A stretch of DNA of 64,000 nucleotides from Rhabdornis inornatus (Eukaryota > Chordata > Aves > Passeriformes > Rhabdornithidae). Shown here piece after piece: positions 1-13,594 of this stretch. The position numbers and the translations under genes are program-made. The notes under the pieces were generated by a model. That model made no database searches. It was not told where the DNA came from and was given only the letters and a program-made list of their open reading frames with translations. Each line of letters opens with the position of its first letter. Positions within the stretch are counted from its first letter, which is position 1. The stretch is from contig VWZS01002239.1 in assembly GCA_013397075.1 (NCBI GenBank), forward strand, positions 386,332 through 450,331. The letters run 5' to 3'.

Positions 1-3000
1 CACTTGCCATATGGCTGATAACTCTATGACCAGTACCTGTTACCCTTTCCATCATGGCCATATGGGCATTTCTGCCACTGGCAGGTTAACATTCAGGGTC
101 CTTCTGTTCTTAGTGTGCCAGCTGTCTGACACTTCCCTGACCTGAGGGATATTTTTGCTTGAAGATGGGTTCCTGAAATAGAACTATCCCCTGAAAACAT
201 GCTCTGCATGTCGGAACACAATCTTCTGTCACTGTTATTGCCCCTTTTGTGCCTGCTTTCCAAAAATACTAATAGACAAACTTACCAGCAGAGATGTAGC
301 AGGCATCCTCCTAGGAACAAACACACACCATGTGTTTGCTGTAGCCTATCAAATCTGAACAGCACAGCTGGAATTCCAAATAGAAAATCCTTACAGATGA
401 GTAGTTGTGGATGAGCCGTTATATTTAACTTGGAAATAAGCTTGAATAGCAAATTAATTCCACAAAATCATGATCTGCTTGTCAAGTCAGAAATGGGGAA
501 AAGGAGGACTTGTCAGCATATTCTTTGGAGTATTTTTGCCTGTGACTGATATATAATAAAACAGTTCCAAGAATCCTAACACCGATACTAGTTCATTCAT
601 CATATCATTATCTTTAAATCAGTCTCTCTGTATGTTTGGTTTTCATTTTTTCCTAGGTTCTCTTTGTTCTTTCAGGTTAGGCAGTCCAGGGCTAGATACT
701 AGATCCTCAGTGCAATCACTGAAACAGCAGATAAAGAAGTTAATAACTCCTTCCTCTATAATGCAAAATTTCTGCATATGTGTCCTTTTCTTTCCTACAT
801 TCCTGTTTTTCATTTCAGCTTCAGACTCTGTACAATGGCAGCAAATAGAGAGCCTAATATGGGAGAATATATTCCAAATCATTAGGGGCTCATTTTCAGC
901 TCCTCAGTGAAATTTATTGCAGCTCTCCACCTTCAGAAGGTGGTTTAAGATCTGTTTTGAAGGCTCTCTCATTACTCAGTAGTATAATGAGAAGCTTTCT
1001 CAGCCAGTCAGGGACCAGGAAAAAGGTTTGAACAAACAGACTAGGAATTTTCATTGTTCTTGAATGCCTTTGTTTAGGATATTTCCTAAAGGTGAAAATT
1101 GAGAGAACGAATACATTTAAATGCTACTCTATCACTATCACAGGTTTTCTTTTGTCAAAGTTTCCTAAATCCTAAATCCTTTTTAGATAGAAATCAGAAT
1201 TTGACTTCAAGTGATACAAAATTGATTTTCTGAAGCAGGAGGAGTGGAACTAAACATGTTGTGAGGCAAGAAATGGCTACTGTGCTACTCGGTAACAGTA
1301 ATGGATTTGTTGCATGTAAAAGAAAAAAATGAAGCAATCCTTAAAAAGTATAAATTACTGACTCTTAACCTAGAATTCCTGCTCCTATGAAAAACCAGAG
1401 TAGGGGATAAGACTGGAAAGAGAACAAGGACTAAGCTACCACCCAGATCTAGAAAAGGATTTTGAGGTACTCCTTTCAGTGTGTAGCATTTTTCACAGGT
1501 GGAGACACTTGGAATGGTATGGAATTCAGATTCTTTGTAAAAGGTGTAGGAAAACCTGAAGATTTTCAAGTGGCTTTTTTGAAAAGTTTTGTTTTCCCTC
1601 TTACACTCTGGAATAAAATCAGTTTTATAGCAAATTAGGGTGACTTTGACAGATCTAGGCAGATATCTGTTTCTATCTTATGAAGCATCTCACTGTACTT
1701 TTTAACTCATCAGTCATAACGCTAACAACTCCTAATTAAACCCACTGAAAACACTGCATTGAAATAAATCAATGACTGCACATACAAACTTTGCTAATTA
1801 TTGCTGAAGACTTTTCCCAAGATCTGTCAGAAAAAGCATCTCATGGATCTTTCAACAGTTTATGTGGTTGTAGAACATTCATGAATTTTGTAAAATGCAG
1901 CTTTTCTCTACTGCTCTCTGTACCCAAATCCTTCAGACGGAGTGATTAAATCTGCATCCGTCATGTGGTATAATTAATTAATACGGTATAGAGAACAGTG
2001 GTGCAGTGCTGATTAATTTGTATTTTAGGTGCATACATTTCTTATTTTCAGCTCACCTAAGAAATACATTAATCAATCAGACAGGACTGATTTTAAATAA
2101 AGATATCATAGTTACTTCTGTTCCTTCCCATTTACTAAATTTAGTGCTGCTGTTCTTACAGCATCTGTTTGCTATCCACTATTTTGTGTTTAATGCTTTA
2201 ATTTTATGCTTTGTGTTTTAGTGTAAAATTTATTTTTCAGATATCAATGTCCAGAATAACAAATATTAAGGCATCAAAATTATATTTAAGATCCCAAAAT
2301 GAAGTCCACGCTTGCAGTACTGAAAACCCCATTCAACTGCCCTTTAATTTCACAAGTCTCTGAACTCTCTAAATATTCTGCTTCGTAATTACTGAGGCAC
2401 CTGATGTCACTCTCTTAATGCATGAAAGCTGCATTGGTCATGAGTGAAAGGGACAGAATGAAAGTAAGGCCATTCGGGCTTCAGGAGGTAAGCATCACTT
2501 TAAGGTTTGACTTTGACAGGCATTCTCAGGCATGCTTACAAGAAACACAACAGGAATTCTAAGAGATACAGTTTTCATATCAAATGAGAGAACTGATCTT
2601 TAAATGGCTTCCCTGTTTGGCGTGTGTTCGACCACACTGAGCATCCAGGGCCCCAAATTTAATGTTTAGAGAGAGACAGGTACTTAAAATTAAATTCTGG
2701 ATTTCCAATGGGAACCATACTTCTAAAAGAGGAAAAACTGGAATAACTTTAACACCGCTCTCCCTTTTTTTGGTCTGTTAGAAGCATGTTCAAATTCAGG
2801 TATTCAGAAAAGCAAAGATACATACCTGAACTACTAGCCAGTATCTCCTAGAATGAAAAGTTACAGGGTAAATATAGGAGTTTCATCCTCAAGTTGCATC
2901 AGACTTCCTTTTCATTTTTGATTCCCAAGTTTTTCTGCCTCTGTTTTTTTTTTTTTTTTCTTCCAGTGCTGCTCACATTTATTATTTCCAATTTTAGTTA

Positions 3001-3781
3001 AGATTTTAAAATGTTTCATCAGTAATACTTCCAAATTCTGGGAAAAGCTGTATGGTCATGAAAGAGGAGAGAGGTAGGGAGGTTTTCTGTGTAGCCATGC
3101 AGCTTCATTTCTATATATGCTATAAGTCTAGAAAATTCTGAAAAATAGCTGTTTTATATTTGCACCTCTGTCCTCATTTCATATCCCTTTCAGTTTCTTT
3201 TAAAAGAAATCCTCAGCTTGTGCCCCTCAGTGATTGCTATATTTCAAAGTGAAAAGTAAAACAGGTAGTTTGACTGTGAGGATGAAGTGAGGGGAAGACA
3301 GTTGCAATGTGAAATAACAACTTCAAAGCTTTTAGGATCATCAAAACATCACAGTGCTTTAGCTTTCTATAATTTTAGAAGTCTAAATAAAATAATACCA
3401 ATTTGCTTTCACTGCTGCAAAAAACTAAAATTAATGAGATCCTGGATGATTTGGAACTTTGATTCTGAGAAGTCTGAGTCAAAAAAGTTGGAATCTTGTA
3501 GAGATAGTATAATTGACAATAAGACTGTTTTAGAAGTTGCCAGAGCAACATGGCTTAGGAACTGACATAGCTCTGCTTCCAGATGGTAGTGACCAGGGCT
3601 TTCTTTTTTTCTTAAAAAAGCCACATATGAAATAAAAGAATACTTTTCAGCACTCCAACAGGTTCTTCTCACAAAGAGTCTTTGCTACAGTTTTCCTCTA
3701 GCTACTGTCTGTGGACTGAAGACATCAGACTCTTTAATCCCACCAGGAGACAGAATCAGACACAAGCCTCTAGATTGCTCC
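1..3781. other. Unique AT-rich DNA, no gene recognised
   Basis: No repeat family, RNA gene or credible coding exon was recognised here. Open frames on either strand are at most about 95 codons and show no domain, signal peptide with a plausible mature part, or family motif. A 16-base T run lies at 2944-2959. The sequence looks like ordinary intergenic or intronic bird DNA. Confidence 0.6.
2944..2959. repeat. Poly-T run (16 bases)
   Basis: An uninterrupted run of 16 T. No retroposon body is recognised directly beside it, so it is treated as a simple mononucleotide repeat. Confidence 0.85.
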
Positions 3782-4245
3782 AAATAGAATATTTTGGGTT
3801 TAAAGGGACCTTTTAAAGGTCTTCTATACCAGGTTGCCCATAGCCTTGTCCAACATGAATGTTGCCAGGAATGGGGCATCTCCCACCTTTCTGGGGCAAC
3901 CTGTGCCAGTGTTTCACCACTCTCATCATAAAAAAGTACTTCCTTATAGCTAGTCTAAATCTGCCCTCTTTTAGTTTAAGCCATTACATTTTATACTATG
4001 TCAACAAACCCTGCTATAAAACTTGTCCCTGGCTTTCTTATAGGCCCCCTTTAAGTACTGAAAGGCTGTAATAAGATGTCTCTGAAGCCTTCTCTTCTCC
4101 AGGGTGAGCAACCCCCACTCTGAGTCTTTTCTTATAGGAGAGGAAAGCCCCCTGCTAATTTTTCTGCCTCTCCTCTGGACCTGCTCCAACAGGTCCATGT
4201 CTTTCCTGTGCTGAGGATCTGAGAGGTGGATGCAGTGAGGTGGTC
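3782..4245 (-). mobile_element. CR1 LINE, 3' fragment (minus strand)
   Basis: Read on the minus strand this is the 3' end of a chicken-repeat-1 (CR1) non-LTR retrotransposon: the last part of the ORF2 reverse-transcriptase frame plus the short 3' UTR. The left edge carries a decayed CR1 tail (TAGAATATTTTGGGTT-like), followed by blocks typical of the family, such as GGCAACCTGTGCCAGTG and TTCTCTTCTCCAGG on the plus strand. A minus-strand frame at 4001-4336 encodes LLEQVQRRGRKISRGL and FQYLKGAYKKA, matching the conserved CR1 ORF2 C-terminal pattern (VQRRA..., YLKGAYKK). The copy is 5'-truncated, as usual for CR1, and has lost sequence just inside the tail between about 3828 and 3832. It is inactive. 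Confidence 0.93.
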
Positions 4246-5468
4246 TTAATCTGGACCTCAGGAAGGCAACAAACTTCCCTGAGAGTAGAGTCTGGCTGGA
4301 ACACTGAACAAAGGAATAAGGAGGAAGTAGCCTCATTTTTTTTCAGGGCTGCAAAAATACAGTAAGAGGCAAAAAAAGTCACTTAATTCTTGAGTCTCAC
4401 AAGACACAGAGTTACCATAAGGCAACAGCCAGTATCTGACGTTGACCTAAAAATGGCAGTGTGCTGAAAGAAGCAAAGAGACTTCTATATATGCTTTCTC
4501 TCTCCCTGTGGGAGAGTACATATTATCAAGATGGATTTTTATAATGTTTCCTTGAGGTGATTCGAAGTCTTCAGATGTCTATCTTCTCCCCTGTGCCTAT
4601 AAGAATGGAGAGATTCTTAAAACAGAAATTTATTGAGATTGAGAAGGGGGAAATTGCTTGTTCTGGTTCATAGATGTTAGAAAATTCAAATACCTTTTCT
4701 GGTATTTTCAGATGAAAAGGTTTCCATTTTAGTTCTTAAATGCTTATTCCACTTGTAAAAGTCAATTTTAATTATAGTAAAGTACCAAAAAAATGATAAT
4801 TTGCAATTACCAAACTGAAATATTTTGGAAGAGAAAATATTTTGTAATCAGCATTTTTCTTTTCAGGGTTGCAATCCCTCTTCCTACTCACTTCTAATTT
4901 TATGTAAGATATAATTACTCTCATCAATGCAGAAAATGTATTTAGTCTAACTTACACGTAAGTTCATTTTTCATCAGCATTCTGCTGCCTGGCTACATCT
5001 TCCATCCAAAACCCTAAGTCAAGTGTAGTCTGGTGCAACTTGTCTTTTGCACACAGTGAAGCCATGAATAAGATTCTTTCCTGACATGAGGAAACACGAG
5101 CAAGTTGCAATTAATATGTTCTTCAGTGAATGCAATGCATTGGTCACATCTTTTCTAGTCAGGTTTATCCTTGTACTACTCTAATGTAATCCCTTTTGAA
5201 ATATGCCTTTAGAAACATAAACAGTATCTCTTGCATACAGGTCTTTATCCACTATTTCTCTGTTAATACTGAACAATTCAGAGCTTGCCATGAGTTGCTA
5301 GTTTAGATTGAAAAATGGCCTGGCCTGCCCTGTAGGTTCTTTATTCTATTCTCCCACTTTCCTTAACCCAAGGGCAATCTCAGAATCCTGCTGTGTGTGC
5401 TGGACAGCTTTACAAAATATGAGAAAAAAAGCAGGGGGAAAAAGGGGGAGATTTTGAAGCCTTACTAA

Positions 5469-5526
5469 CCTTTCCTTTTTCCTTTCCTTTCCCCTCTCCT
5501 TTCCCCTTTCCCTTTCCCTTTCCCTT
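5469..5526. repeat. Pyrimidine-rich simple repeat (CCTTT/CCCTTT)n
   Basis: Nearly all C and T for 58 bases, built from irregular CCTTT and CCCTTT units. Purines are confined to the other strand. Such mirror-like homopurine-homopyrimidine tracts can form triplex (H-) DNA and are typically length-variable. Confidence 0.9.
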
Positions 5527-8500
5527 GGATAACAGTCACAGAGATTTAATCCAAGACTTCTTTCACTGATTTCCTACAATCTAATAACCAAAGGAGATAT
5601 ATATGTGCTGGGAGGAGTCAGCCACCTGACCTCCCCTTTGGTCATGGAATCTCAGCTTTCCTTTTAATAGTGAATGAGTTCACAAATAGCCTTCAGAAAT
5701 TAGTCTGTATCAGCAGCCATTAACTGGTTTGTGTCCCCAGACACATCTCTCCAAGACCCATCACTAGCTAGGGGAGAGGCTTAGTGCTGGTCAGAGGAGA
5801 AGCTTGGTGCTTTTTCATGCTAGCATAGTGATGAAGAATTGCCTGAGGGAAGAGAAATTAGAGTTAAGAACAGCTAGAAGCCTAATTCCTGTTGCTACAG
5901 CAAGTGTAATTATGAATGCACACTTAAAATAGTTTCTGAATGGTTCCTAAAGCTTAATGAAACATTGATTTGCTATGTAAGTCAAAGTTCTGATCTTCAC
6001 TATTACCGCAGAATGGCTGTCAGAAATTATTTGATGGCCAGTCTATCTCCCAATTGACAGGCTTGAATGAAGTGATTATTCATTCTCATAAATAACCCAA
6101 CCTTAGCAAGGGAGCTTGGAATTGGCAGGGCTATGTCTAAAGGTGGAAGTGGTTTGTATCCCTAGAAAGCTAAAGAAAATAGCAGTAAGGTGGATTAGAG
6201 TTTACACGAATTCTGCTCTATCCCCAGCCTTATGATTCACTGAGGACTTAAATGCCAGAGAAATGACCAGACTTGACAAACCGAAATCGTGCTCATTTCT
6301 ATTAGCCATTCCCTGCAGGAGACAAAACTCCTGCTTCCAAAATTAGATTTTAAGAGCTTATTAGAAATTCAGCAAAACTGATAATTAGACTGAGTAGCTC
6401 CACTGCTGTCATTCATTTCCTATTAATCAGAGATGAGGGTATGATGAGGGATTTTTATGCTGTGCAAGTCCGGATTTCCTATGACTGTGTTATAGTATTC
6501 AGCAAAATAAAGTGCCTTGCTGTTGCTCTGTCCTCTTTGGACTTGTCCCAGGATGCCCTTGTAATGAAAAAGACTTTGCAGGTTTTCTGGCTGTAAATTA
6601 TTTCTGTGAATACTTGAGTACATACCATCATATTCAGTCTATTCAGCTAATATAAGTGCCAGCACATAGATCTCATTAAATAGTTCAAACTCAGCCTCTC
6701 TGAATCTAAAAGCTTTGTAAGACTATGTGCTTTCAAACCTACGCAGTTTTTACCCTGGATATCTAACATGGTTGAAGGATAATCTTTTCAACACCTCCTT
6801 CACAGGGAATTTTTGCTGTTTGTTCTTAACTGAACGTTTATTCCATATGGAAGGGCAGAGTTAAAGTGTTTGAACATGCAATTACACTGCTCTTTAGTCT
6901 TGCCAATCAGGCTGCTTTCCAGATGCTGGCACAGCAGAAGTATAATTTTTTTCTCTCAGAATCAGTGTGGATAATTTGATGCAACTTGGACGAGAGGGAA
7001 TTTTCTACAACTTGACTCAAAGATTACATCCCTTGGAGGAGAGAATGAAGCAAGCAAGTTTAGCATATTGAGTATTGGGGACGTTTGGGCACCCATCAGA
7101 TAGGCCTGACTCTCTTTTGCATGCTCAGCTTTGAAATCCTAGTTATGAAACACTGTATATTTCTGTCAATAAGGCTTGTAATTCTCAGTGACAAATGGGA
7201 TAAGATAGCTGCAGCAGTAACACTCAAGCTACAAAGCATCTTTGCACTCCCCATAAATGCATATAACCCTTAGAGGAAAGTAATTTCCTTTTAGACCTTT
7301 TCAAAACTCCAGTCTTTCCTCCAACAAAATATTTCACACAAATAGGTCTTTCAATGCTAGCAAAGCCCTTTTAAAATCAATAAGGCTTTGGAACATTGCT
7401 TTACTATCTTGCTGCAAAGAGGAACTCCATTGATTTTGGTGTAACATCTAATTGGGAAACAATGTACTATATATTCTTAAAATGAAGTACTGGTACCTGA
7501 CAGCACATAGACAAGCTTTTCTGGTGGAAGAATTCCAGTCAGCACAGAATTTAAAGTCTTAATTTGAGCTATACAGAACTTATAAAGATTCTAAACATTT
7601 TTACATATATTAAAAGGGTAAATTAGTTTACACAATTATATGATGACTATCGGTTCTCCAGGACTAAAATGGACTATTTGGATTTGGTAACGCTGTGTTT
7701 TGAGTGATAGTATCCTTAAACTACGTCTTATCTAGACTTCTTTGTATCACCATGATAGCTCACCAGTTCTAATAAAACACTGCCTCACTTCTGGTTTTGT
7801 TTTGAAATTTTTCTATTTTACCTGTATGGAACTGGGAAAGACATTACAATGTATAGTGAACAAGGTGCAGAACATCTATTCCTTGCTATATACTCACTAG
7901 TCTGTCATCTCATATACATTTATAAGTCTTTGCAAGTGTACTTGCTCTCATTATATGCTCTAAATCAAAAAGACACCTAGAAAAAATAAGTAGCTGTCTT
8001 AATATCTTCTTCATAGCCACTGTCTACCCTAATAACATGTTGTGGGTTTAATTTTTTTTTAATAGACTAGATGGGGCTCAGAGGAGCTGAGCTCCTTTAA
8101 AAGAGGAAGGTCAGATGTAATTGAAAGGTACTAATGATTAGCAGGTGTACCATTCAGCTTCTTTTTTAAATGAAAGTAGGGCCTTTTTCTATTAAGAAAA
8201 TGTGGAAGGAGTATTAAGCAATATGTTTTCAGCCAAGGTTAAGATGTGTGAGAGAGGCAATGGAGGCCTGGGAAATAGATTGTAAGTAAACAATGTATGC
8301 TTGGCAGGTGTATAGTTGCAGAAGAAATAACCTAAGAATCTAGGGGCTCTTTCAGTCTGGTGTTAAATTAGTTCAACAGAGCTATAATGCTCTCCAAGTG
8401 GAATTAATAGGATAGTGATTCAGGTATACTAGATTTAAATGGCAGAGCTTTTAAAGACTCTATGCAATGTTTTAAAATACAGAATCAAAGACTCCAGCTC

Positions 8501-8803
8501 TGAAATTCAGCGTACTGTAATATCACTGCAGGCTTGAGCAGAGCAAGGGAGCTTAAGCATGAAGTACCCTTGTTCTGTCACTGACTCTAGGTGTCACTGT
8601 ATAAATGACGCCTAGAACCTGAAAATATTGTGGACAGATGTCTGGTTTCAGTTCCTGGATTCTTTGCAGGATCTCAAAGAAATTTGGGCACCTCAGAGAA
8701 TAGTGTGGGTGATGGAGCATAGTCCAGAGTGAATAACTAGGAAACACTAAATATAAGGGTGTATCTGAAAGGTGGGGGATGACTATCTGCGTTTCTGCTT
8801 GAT

Positions 8804-8827
8804 AATTCTTACTATAATTCTTACTAT
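8804..8827. repeat. Tandem duplication of a 12-bp unit
   Basis: The unit AATTCTTACTAT occurs twice in perfect head-to-tail order (8804-8815 and 8816-8827). This is a small slippage-type duplication. Confidence 0.85.
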
Positions 8828-11800
8828 GCTATTCAAAAACAAAACATAGTTTTAATTTTATGTGCTTGTCTTTTCATTGAACTGTCTAGTGGAGGGGATG
8901 TGGGGATAGAGGCGACTCCAGGAGGCAACAATGTGGGAAGACACACCAGATGCTTCTGACTGTTGGTGAGAGGAGAAAAGAAGACATGATTTGCTGGGCC
9001 ACAGAGGGTGGGATGGTGACATTTTTGTAGCTTCACAGTTAGAGATCTGATCCACTGTTGTGAAAGCCAGCCACTGAGTTAAATGTGGAAACTACTTTAT
9101 TTTGCTGTGTGGGTGTGCAGTGCCTTCAATGATCTGGCTGAACATGACTCTTACGAATAATAGAAAGTGGGTGAGATTGAAGACTAATTTAAATTTATTT
9201 TAGCTTGAGTTTTGAATTGGTGTGTTTTAAGGCCATTTCAGGAATTGCCAGTGCTTGTAGAGTTAACAGAAACATAATTTTAGATGTTACAGATTTTTTA
9301 GTTTTGGTGAAGAGATGGAGGTGTTTTGAGACTGTTTAAGCCTTTGCATTTACATTCTCTTTTAAACTAAGATACATTATCAGAGCCAGCATACAAAACA
9401 TACTGCTAATGTCGTGTTCTCCAGTTCAAGGATCAGCCTTTTGCAATCCACTGAAAAAACCCAAAAGCTTTAAATAACATCACCCCATCCCCTACCTCCA
9501 AGAGTGTTATTAGGCATTGCCAGAGGTCCAGGTAGAATATAAAGTGGGATTCTTTTGCTCTCCTAATATAAATAAGTCAAAAAGCCGGTTTTACCTATAC
9601 CACTGTTTTTGCTATTAACCAGAAAACACATCTGAAAGGAAATTTAGTAGAGCAAATCTGAAAATGAGTGACTACAGAGAAACTCTGTTAGGTTTGATAA
9701 GTCACAGACCCTCTTGAATCAAGAGAAGAAACAAGGCTTAAAAGAGGCATGTGAGTGTTGCCCCTGGGCATCTGCCTCCTTTGGTAACTTTTTCTTATCT
9801 CGGCTTTGTCTGTGATGCTTGTTTAGATGTCAGGCTCTGCCTGTGGATTGGACTCTGGGTGTGTCTGCCACAATGGAAATGGAGACCAAATCTGGGCAGT
9901 GAACTGTCTCTGTTGTGAGTAATAAATACCATGATCGCTTGGAGTCCATGTTATGTGATACAACTATTTTGAATGTCTTCCTTGTCCTGCATGGGTCAGC
10001 CATTTCTTTTCTGCTTTCCTACACCTCCCAGCATGTTGCCTGCATTCACATATATGGAATGTGTGTACAGAATATTATTTTTCTCTCTGGAGGCTGCTCT
10101 TCTATTTATTCAAGAGGGGGAGGCATAAACTGAGCCATTACTGGGAGAAACAGAGCCTGAGCACACAGCAGCAACCATTTTTTAATGAGTCTATTTGTAC
10201 TGGGCCAGCGGGCAGCCCTGACATTGAGTCAAACCTGAGAGTGGATCTGGCAGCCAGCCAGCGTTCTGCTGAGAAGAAGCTAAATTATGCATCTTATTTG
10301 GTACATTTATTAAAAGATCTTCTAACATTTCCAGGCAAAAGTCCCAAAACAAATGCTACTATCATTTAAGAGCCTTGCAGTTGTGAGCTACATTTAATAC
10401 ATTACAGTTCCCCCATAATAGCTTTCTGGTGTTGGCTGAGCTTCATCTCTCAGTGGTGTTTCATAAATTGTTATGGTAGAGAGACATTAAGGGGAAGGAA
10501 TTCTCCCTGAGCTAGGGGTGTGGAGGAAGATAATTGGGCACTGGGGGTGCCCAGCTCTGTCCTGACTTGGAGCAAAACCTGGCATTGCAGCCATGGCTGC
10601 TCTGCAGAAAGGCAGCTGCCGTTTGTGTCAAACACTGCAGAGACTTCTGCTGACAAGTTTGACACACGCATGCTGATTGACCTCAGGCAAACACTGTGGG
10701 GTTGTGCATGCTCACTTTGAAACTCTCCTCCCCTTTAACTTCTCAGGTTTGAGTTGATAAAAAATACCTCCTGAAGATTAGGTTACTCTGCAAGTTTTCT
10801 AGCACTCTTTTGTAAGCATGGAGATTCTGCTTAGGGAACAAGCTTTTTTCCAAGCCTAGCCCTAACATGATTGGTTACAGAGTTTTTATTGGATATCATT
10901 GGCAGCTGTATCACAGAAATCTTTCTCTGACTGGCACTACAGCTACTAGGGTCCTGTTACACTGTGCTGAACCTTTTCTACAGTATAAAACCATCAGAGC
11001 TGAGGATCTCAGCTTATGACTACAGTTCAGCAGTACTGTATTGTTCTGACCAGCTCTTCCTCTTTCATTGTCCCCTACAGCCATATTTTGCTTCTCAGCA
11101 ACTATATTCCTCCCTTAGCAGGTGAGCAGTTCTCACAGGTGTTACTGGCTGGCCTTTCATCACAGGAACTACTTTATGCATCTCTGACTGAGCAATACTC
11201 AGTGAATCTGGATCTTGACAGGGCCTGTATATAAGCCCTGATTTGAATTTCCAGCCCTTTGAAAAATCTTTTCTAGCCAATCTGTATCAATTTTTTTTTA
11301 TCCAAATGATCCCTGTAAAAGGGTGTATTAAGGTAATGTTCCCTTGAGATGGAAAGAAGTCAGCAGATAGCAATTAAAAAATTGCCTCAGAACTGATCCA
11401 AATGTAGTGGAAAGCACTCCAGGAAAACTGTCTTCATCTATGTAATTGTTAAAAAGTGGGATAAAAAGTATGGCATCACCTTCTGGAGTGGGAAGAATAT
11501 GCAGACAACAGCATGTTACTGCTCATCAAGTCATCAGACTTCTTACATAAAGGCTGATACAGGTAGCCTGGAGATAAATTGGCCTTTTGCAGTAGTGTAT
11601 GTGGGACATATGGGCTTCATGTCTCTGATTCCTATTTCACTTCCTTCCTAATGTATAATGTTCAGGTTTGCTTATTTTTTTAATTCAATGCTCTGTTCAG
11701 GTGATAAGAGTTTAAAGGCATATAGAGAACAAGGGAAAGAATTAACATTTATCCTTAGCAATCCAGGTATTGTAGGTGGGTCTGATTGGGCTGCCAGTTG

Positions 11801-12204
11801 TAGCAGCTGCAAGGTTGAGGATCATGTACTATTTAAAGGTCAATTCCTTTAAAAGACACATGTTTTCAGTTGTCAGACTTAACAATGTGGCCTGAACTGT
11901 TTCCATGCTGAATGTCAGCTTGATGCATTTCATGAATACACAGACCTAAATGTCTTTGTGTTTCTTGAGAATGACAATAGGGAAAATGTAGTTTAGTTGT
12001 TTTAAATGCCATCCTGCTTTGAACTCAGAAATTAATGTTTGGCTTCCTGAGAAAATCTTTGGTAACATTTACATATCTTGTACAAATTCTGCATAGAAAT
12101 TTGCATCTAAATTCTGTGTCTGCAGTTAGAGTATACCTGTGAGAGATGATCAGAACTTCATCTATGACTGTAACTTTGAAATGCTGCAGTCAATGCCCTG
12201 TCTA

Positions 12205-12230
12205 GATGCAAGCACTTGATGCAAACACTT
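12205..12230. repeat. Tandem duplication of a 13-bp unit
   Basis: GATGCAAGCACTT (12205-12217) is followed directly by GATGCAAACACTT (12218-12230), with one mismatch. Confidence 0.85.
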
Positions 12231-13545
12231 GAAGTGACTTTAAAACATTAATTCGTGGGCAGCCTAGCAGTAGTAAGCAACTGGGAAGTGAGGCAATGAA
12301 AGCTGTCCATGCAATTAATTTCATTTTGTTAGATACATGTCAGTACCAGAGACAAGTTTCTCAACACTTTTTCTGGTAGTAAGGTTTTCTGACTCATTTG
12401 AAACACAGCAGTTTATGCTAGGAGTTTTCTTTGTAAAACTTTGAAAATACTGGGAGGTGGTGGGCAGAAGAGAGAGGAGACAGCAGGAAAAATCGTGCAT
12501 GGTTTCTTGGTTATGGCAGCTAAATTCTACCTGGGGAAGTGATTCTGTCTTTCTGGGTAATTCAAAGCAAATAATTTTGTCTGAATAATGAAAATTTGGT
12601 TTATTTTACTTTCAGAATGCCTTGATTGAAGACTCTCAGTAATTTCACAGAAGAGTTGTTAAATGACAGGTTGCAGGGAAGGACTGTGGAAATTGTGCTA
12701 GGAGAATATTCACAACTGCTTTTGAATAGCACTGAATACTGAATGAGGACTCTAGCAAATCAGAGGCAAGAGCAATGAAATACCTTAGACACCCGAATGC
12801 CACTTTGAGGTGTCCATGCTCACCTTCTAGTTACTAACTTTATCAGCCACAGGACTACCCTAAACTCAAGAATTTAGGGTACAATTTATATCTCAGCCTG
12901 TCTTCCTTGTCCTACCTCTTTAAATGTTAAGTTGTTTATTCCTTTAAAGTAGGGCTACATAGTTAATTAGGCAGTTCATAATTTTGGGAACCTAAATGAT
13001 TAGCTCTGAATTATTCTGGATGGTACTCTCACTGCTTATTTTTAGCAATTGTAAAAGTAAGTGTCAGAATGTTTTTAAATGTTGCCTAATTTAGTTTCCC
13101 TGGAGGCTAAATATAACTTCTAATAATGTTAAAAACAAACAAGACATGTCTGAAAGTCCCCTAAAAGAAAGTTACTGAGTGTATGGGCTAAGGACTGGTA
13201 AGTTTCAATGGGGATATTATTTTCTCTTTTCAAGGCTCCATGTTTAACCAACTTGATTGTTCGTAGAAGCAAGCAGGGAAGATGCTGAAGGGCTTGCTTA
13301 CTGGCCTTCTCTGGTGTACCACTTGCTGTGTGCACCATCAGGGTTGTGAATATGATGTTACAGGATGAAAGTATCCTTTTAGATGTGGGCATTTTTTTCA
13401 TAATAGCTATTAAGGACTTTCAAGATTAATTTATCAATAAAGCAAAAAAATGAATGTACTCTAGCAAACATACAATATATCACTTATGAGTCCTAGGAGA
13501 ATTGCTGTGTGTATATGTGCAGCTCTTTGAATTATTATAACTTAG

Positions 13546-13594
13546 TTATACATATATAAATATGTATAGTTATATATATATATACATATATATG
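13546..13594. repeat. AT-rich simple repeat with dyad symmetry
   Basis: Alternating TA/ATAC-type sequence with a (TA)n core. Flanking GTATAGTTAT and GACTATACAG pieces are roughly inverted to each other, so cruciform extrusion is possible. No transposon ends are recognised. Confidence 0.8.

Noticed and set aside
4001..4336. 111-codon minus-strand frame
   Set aside because: It is the CR1 ORF2 C-terminus, not a host gene; annotated as part of the mobile element.
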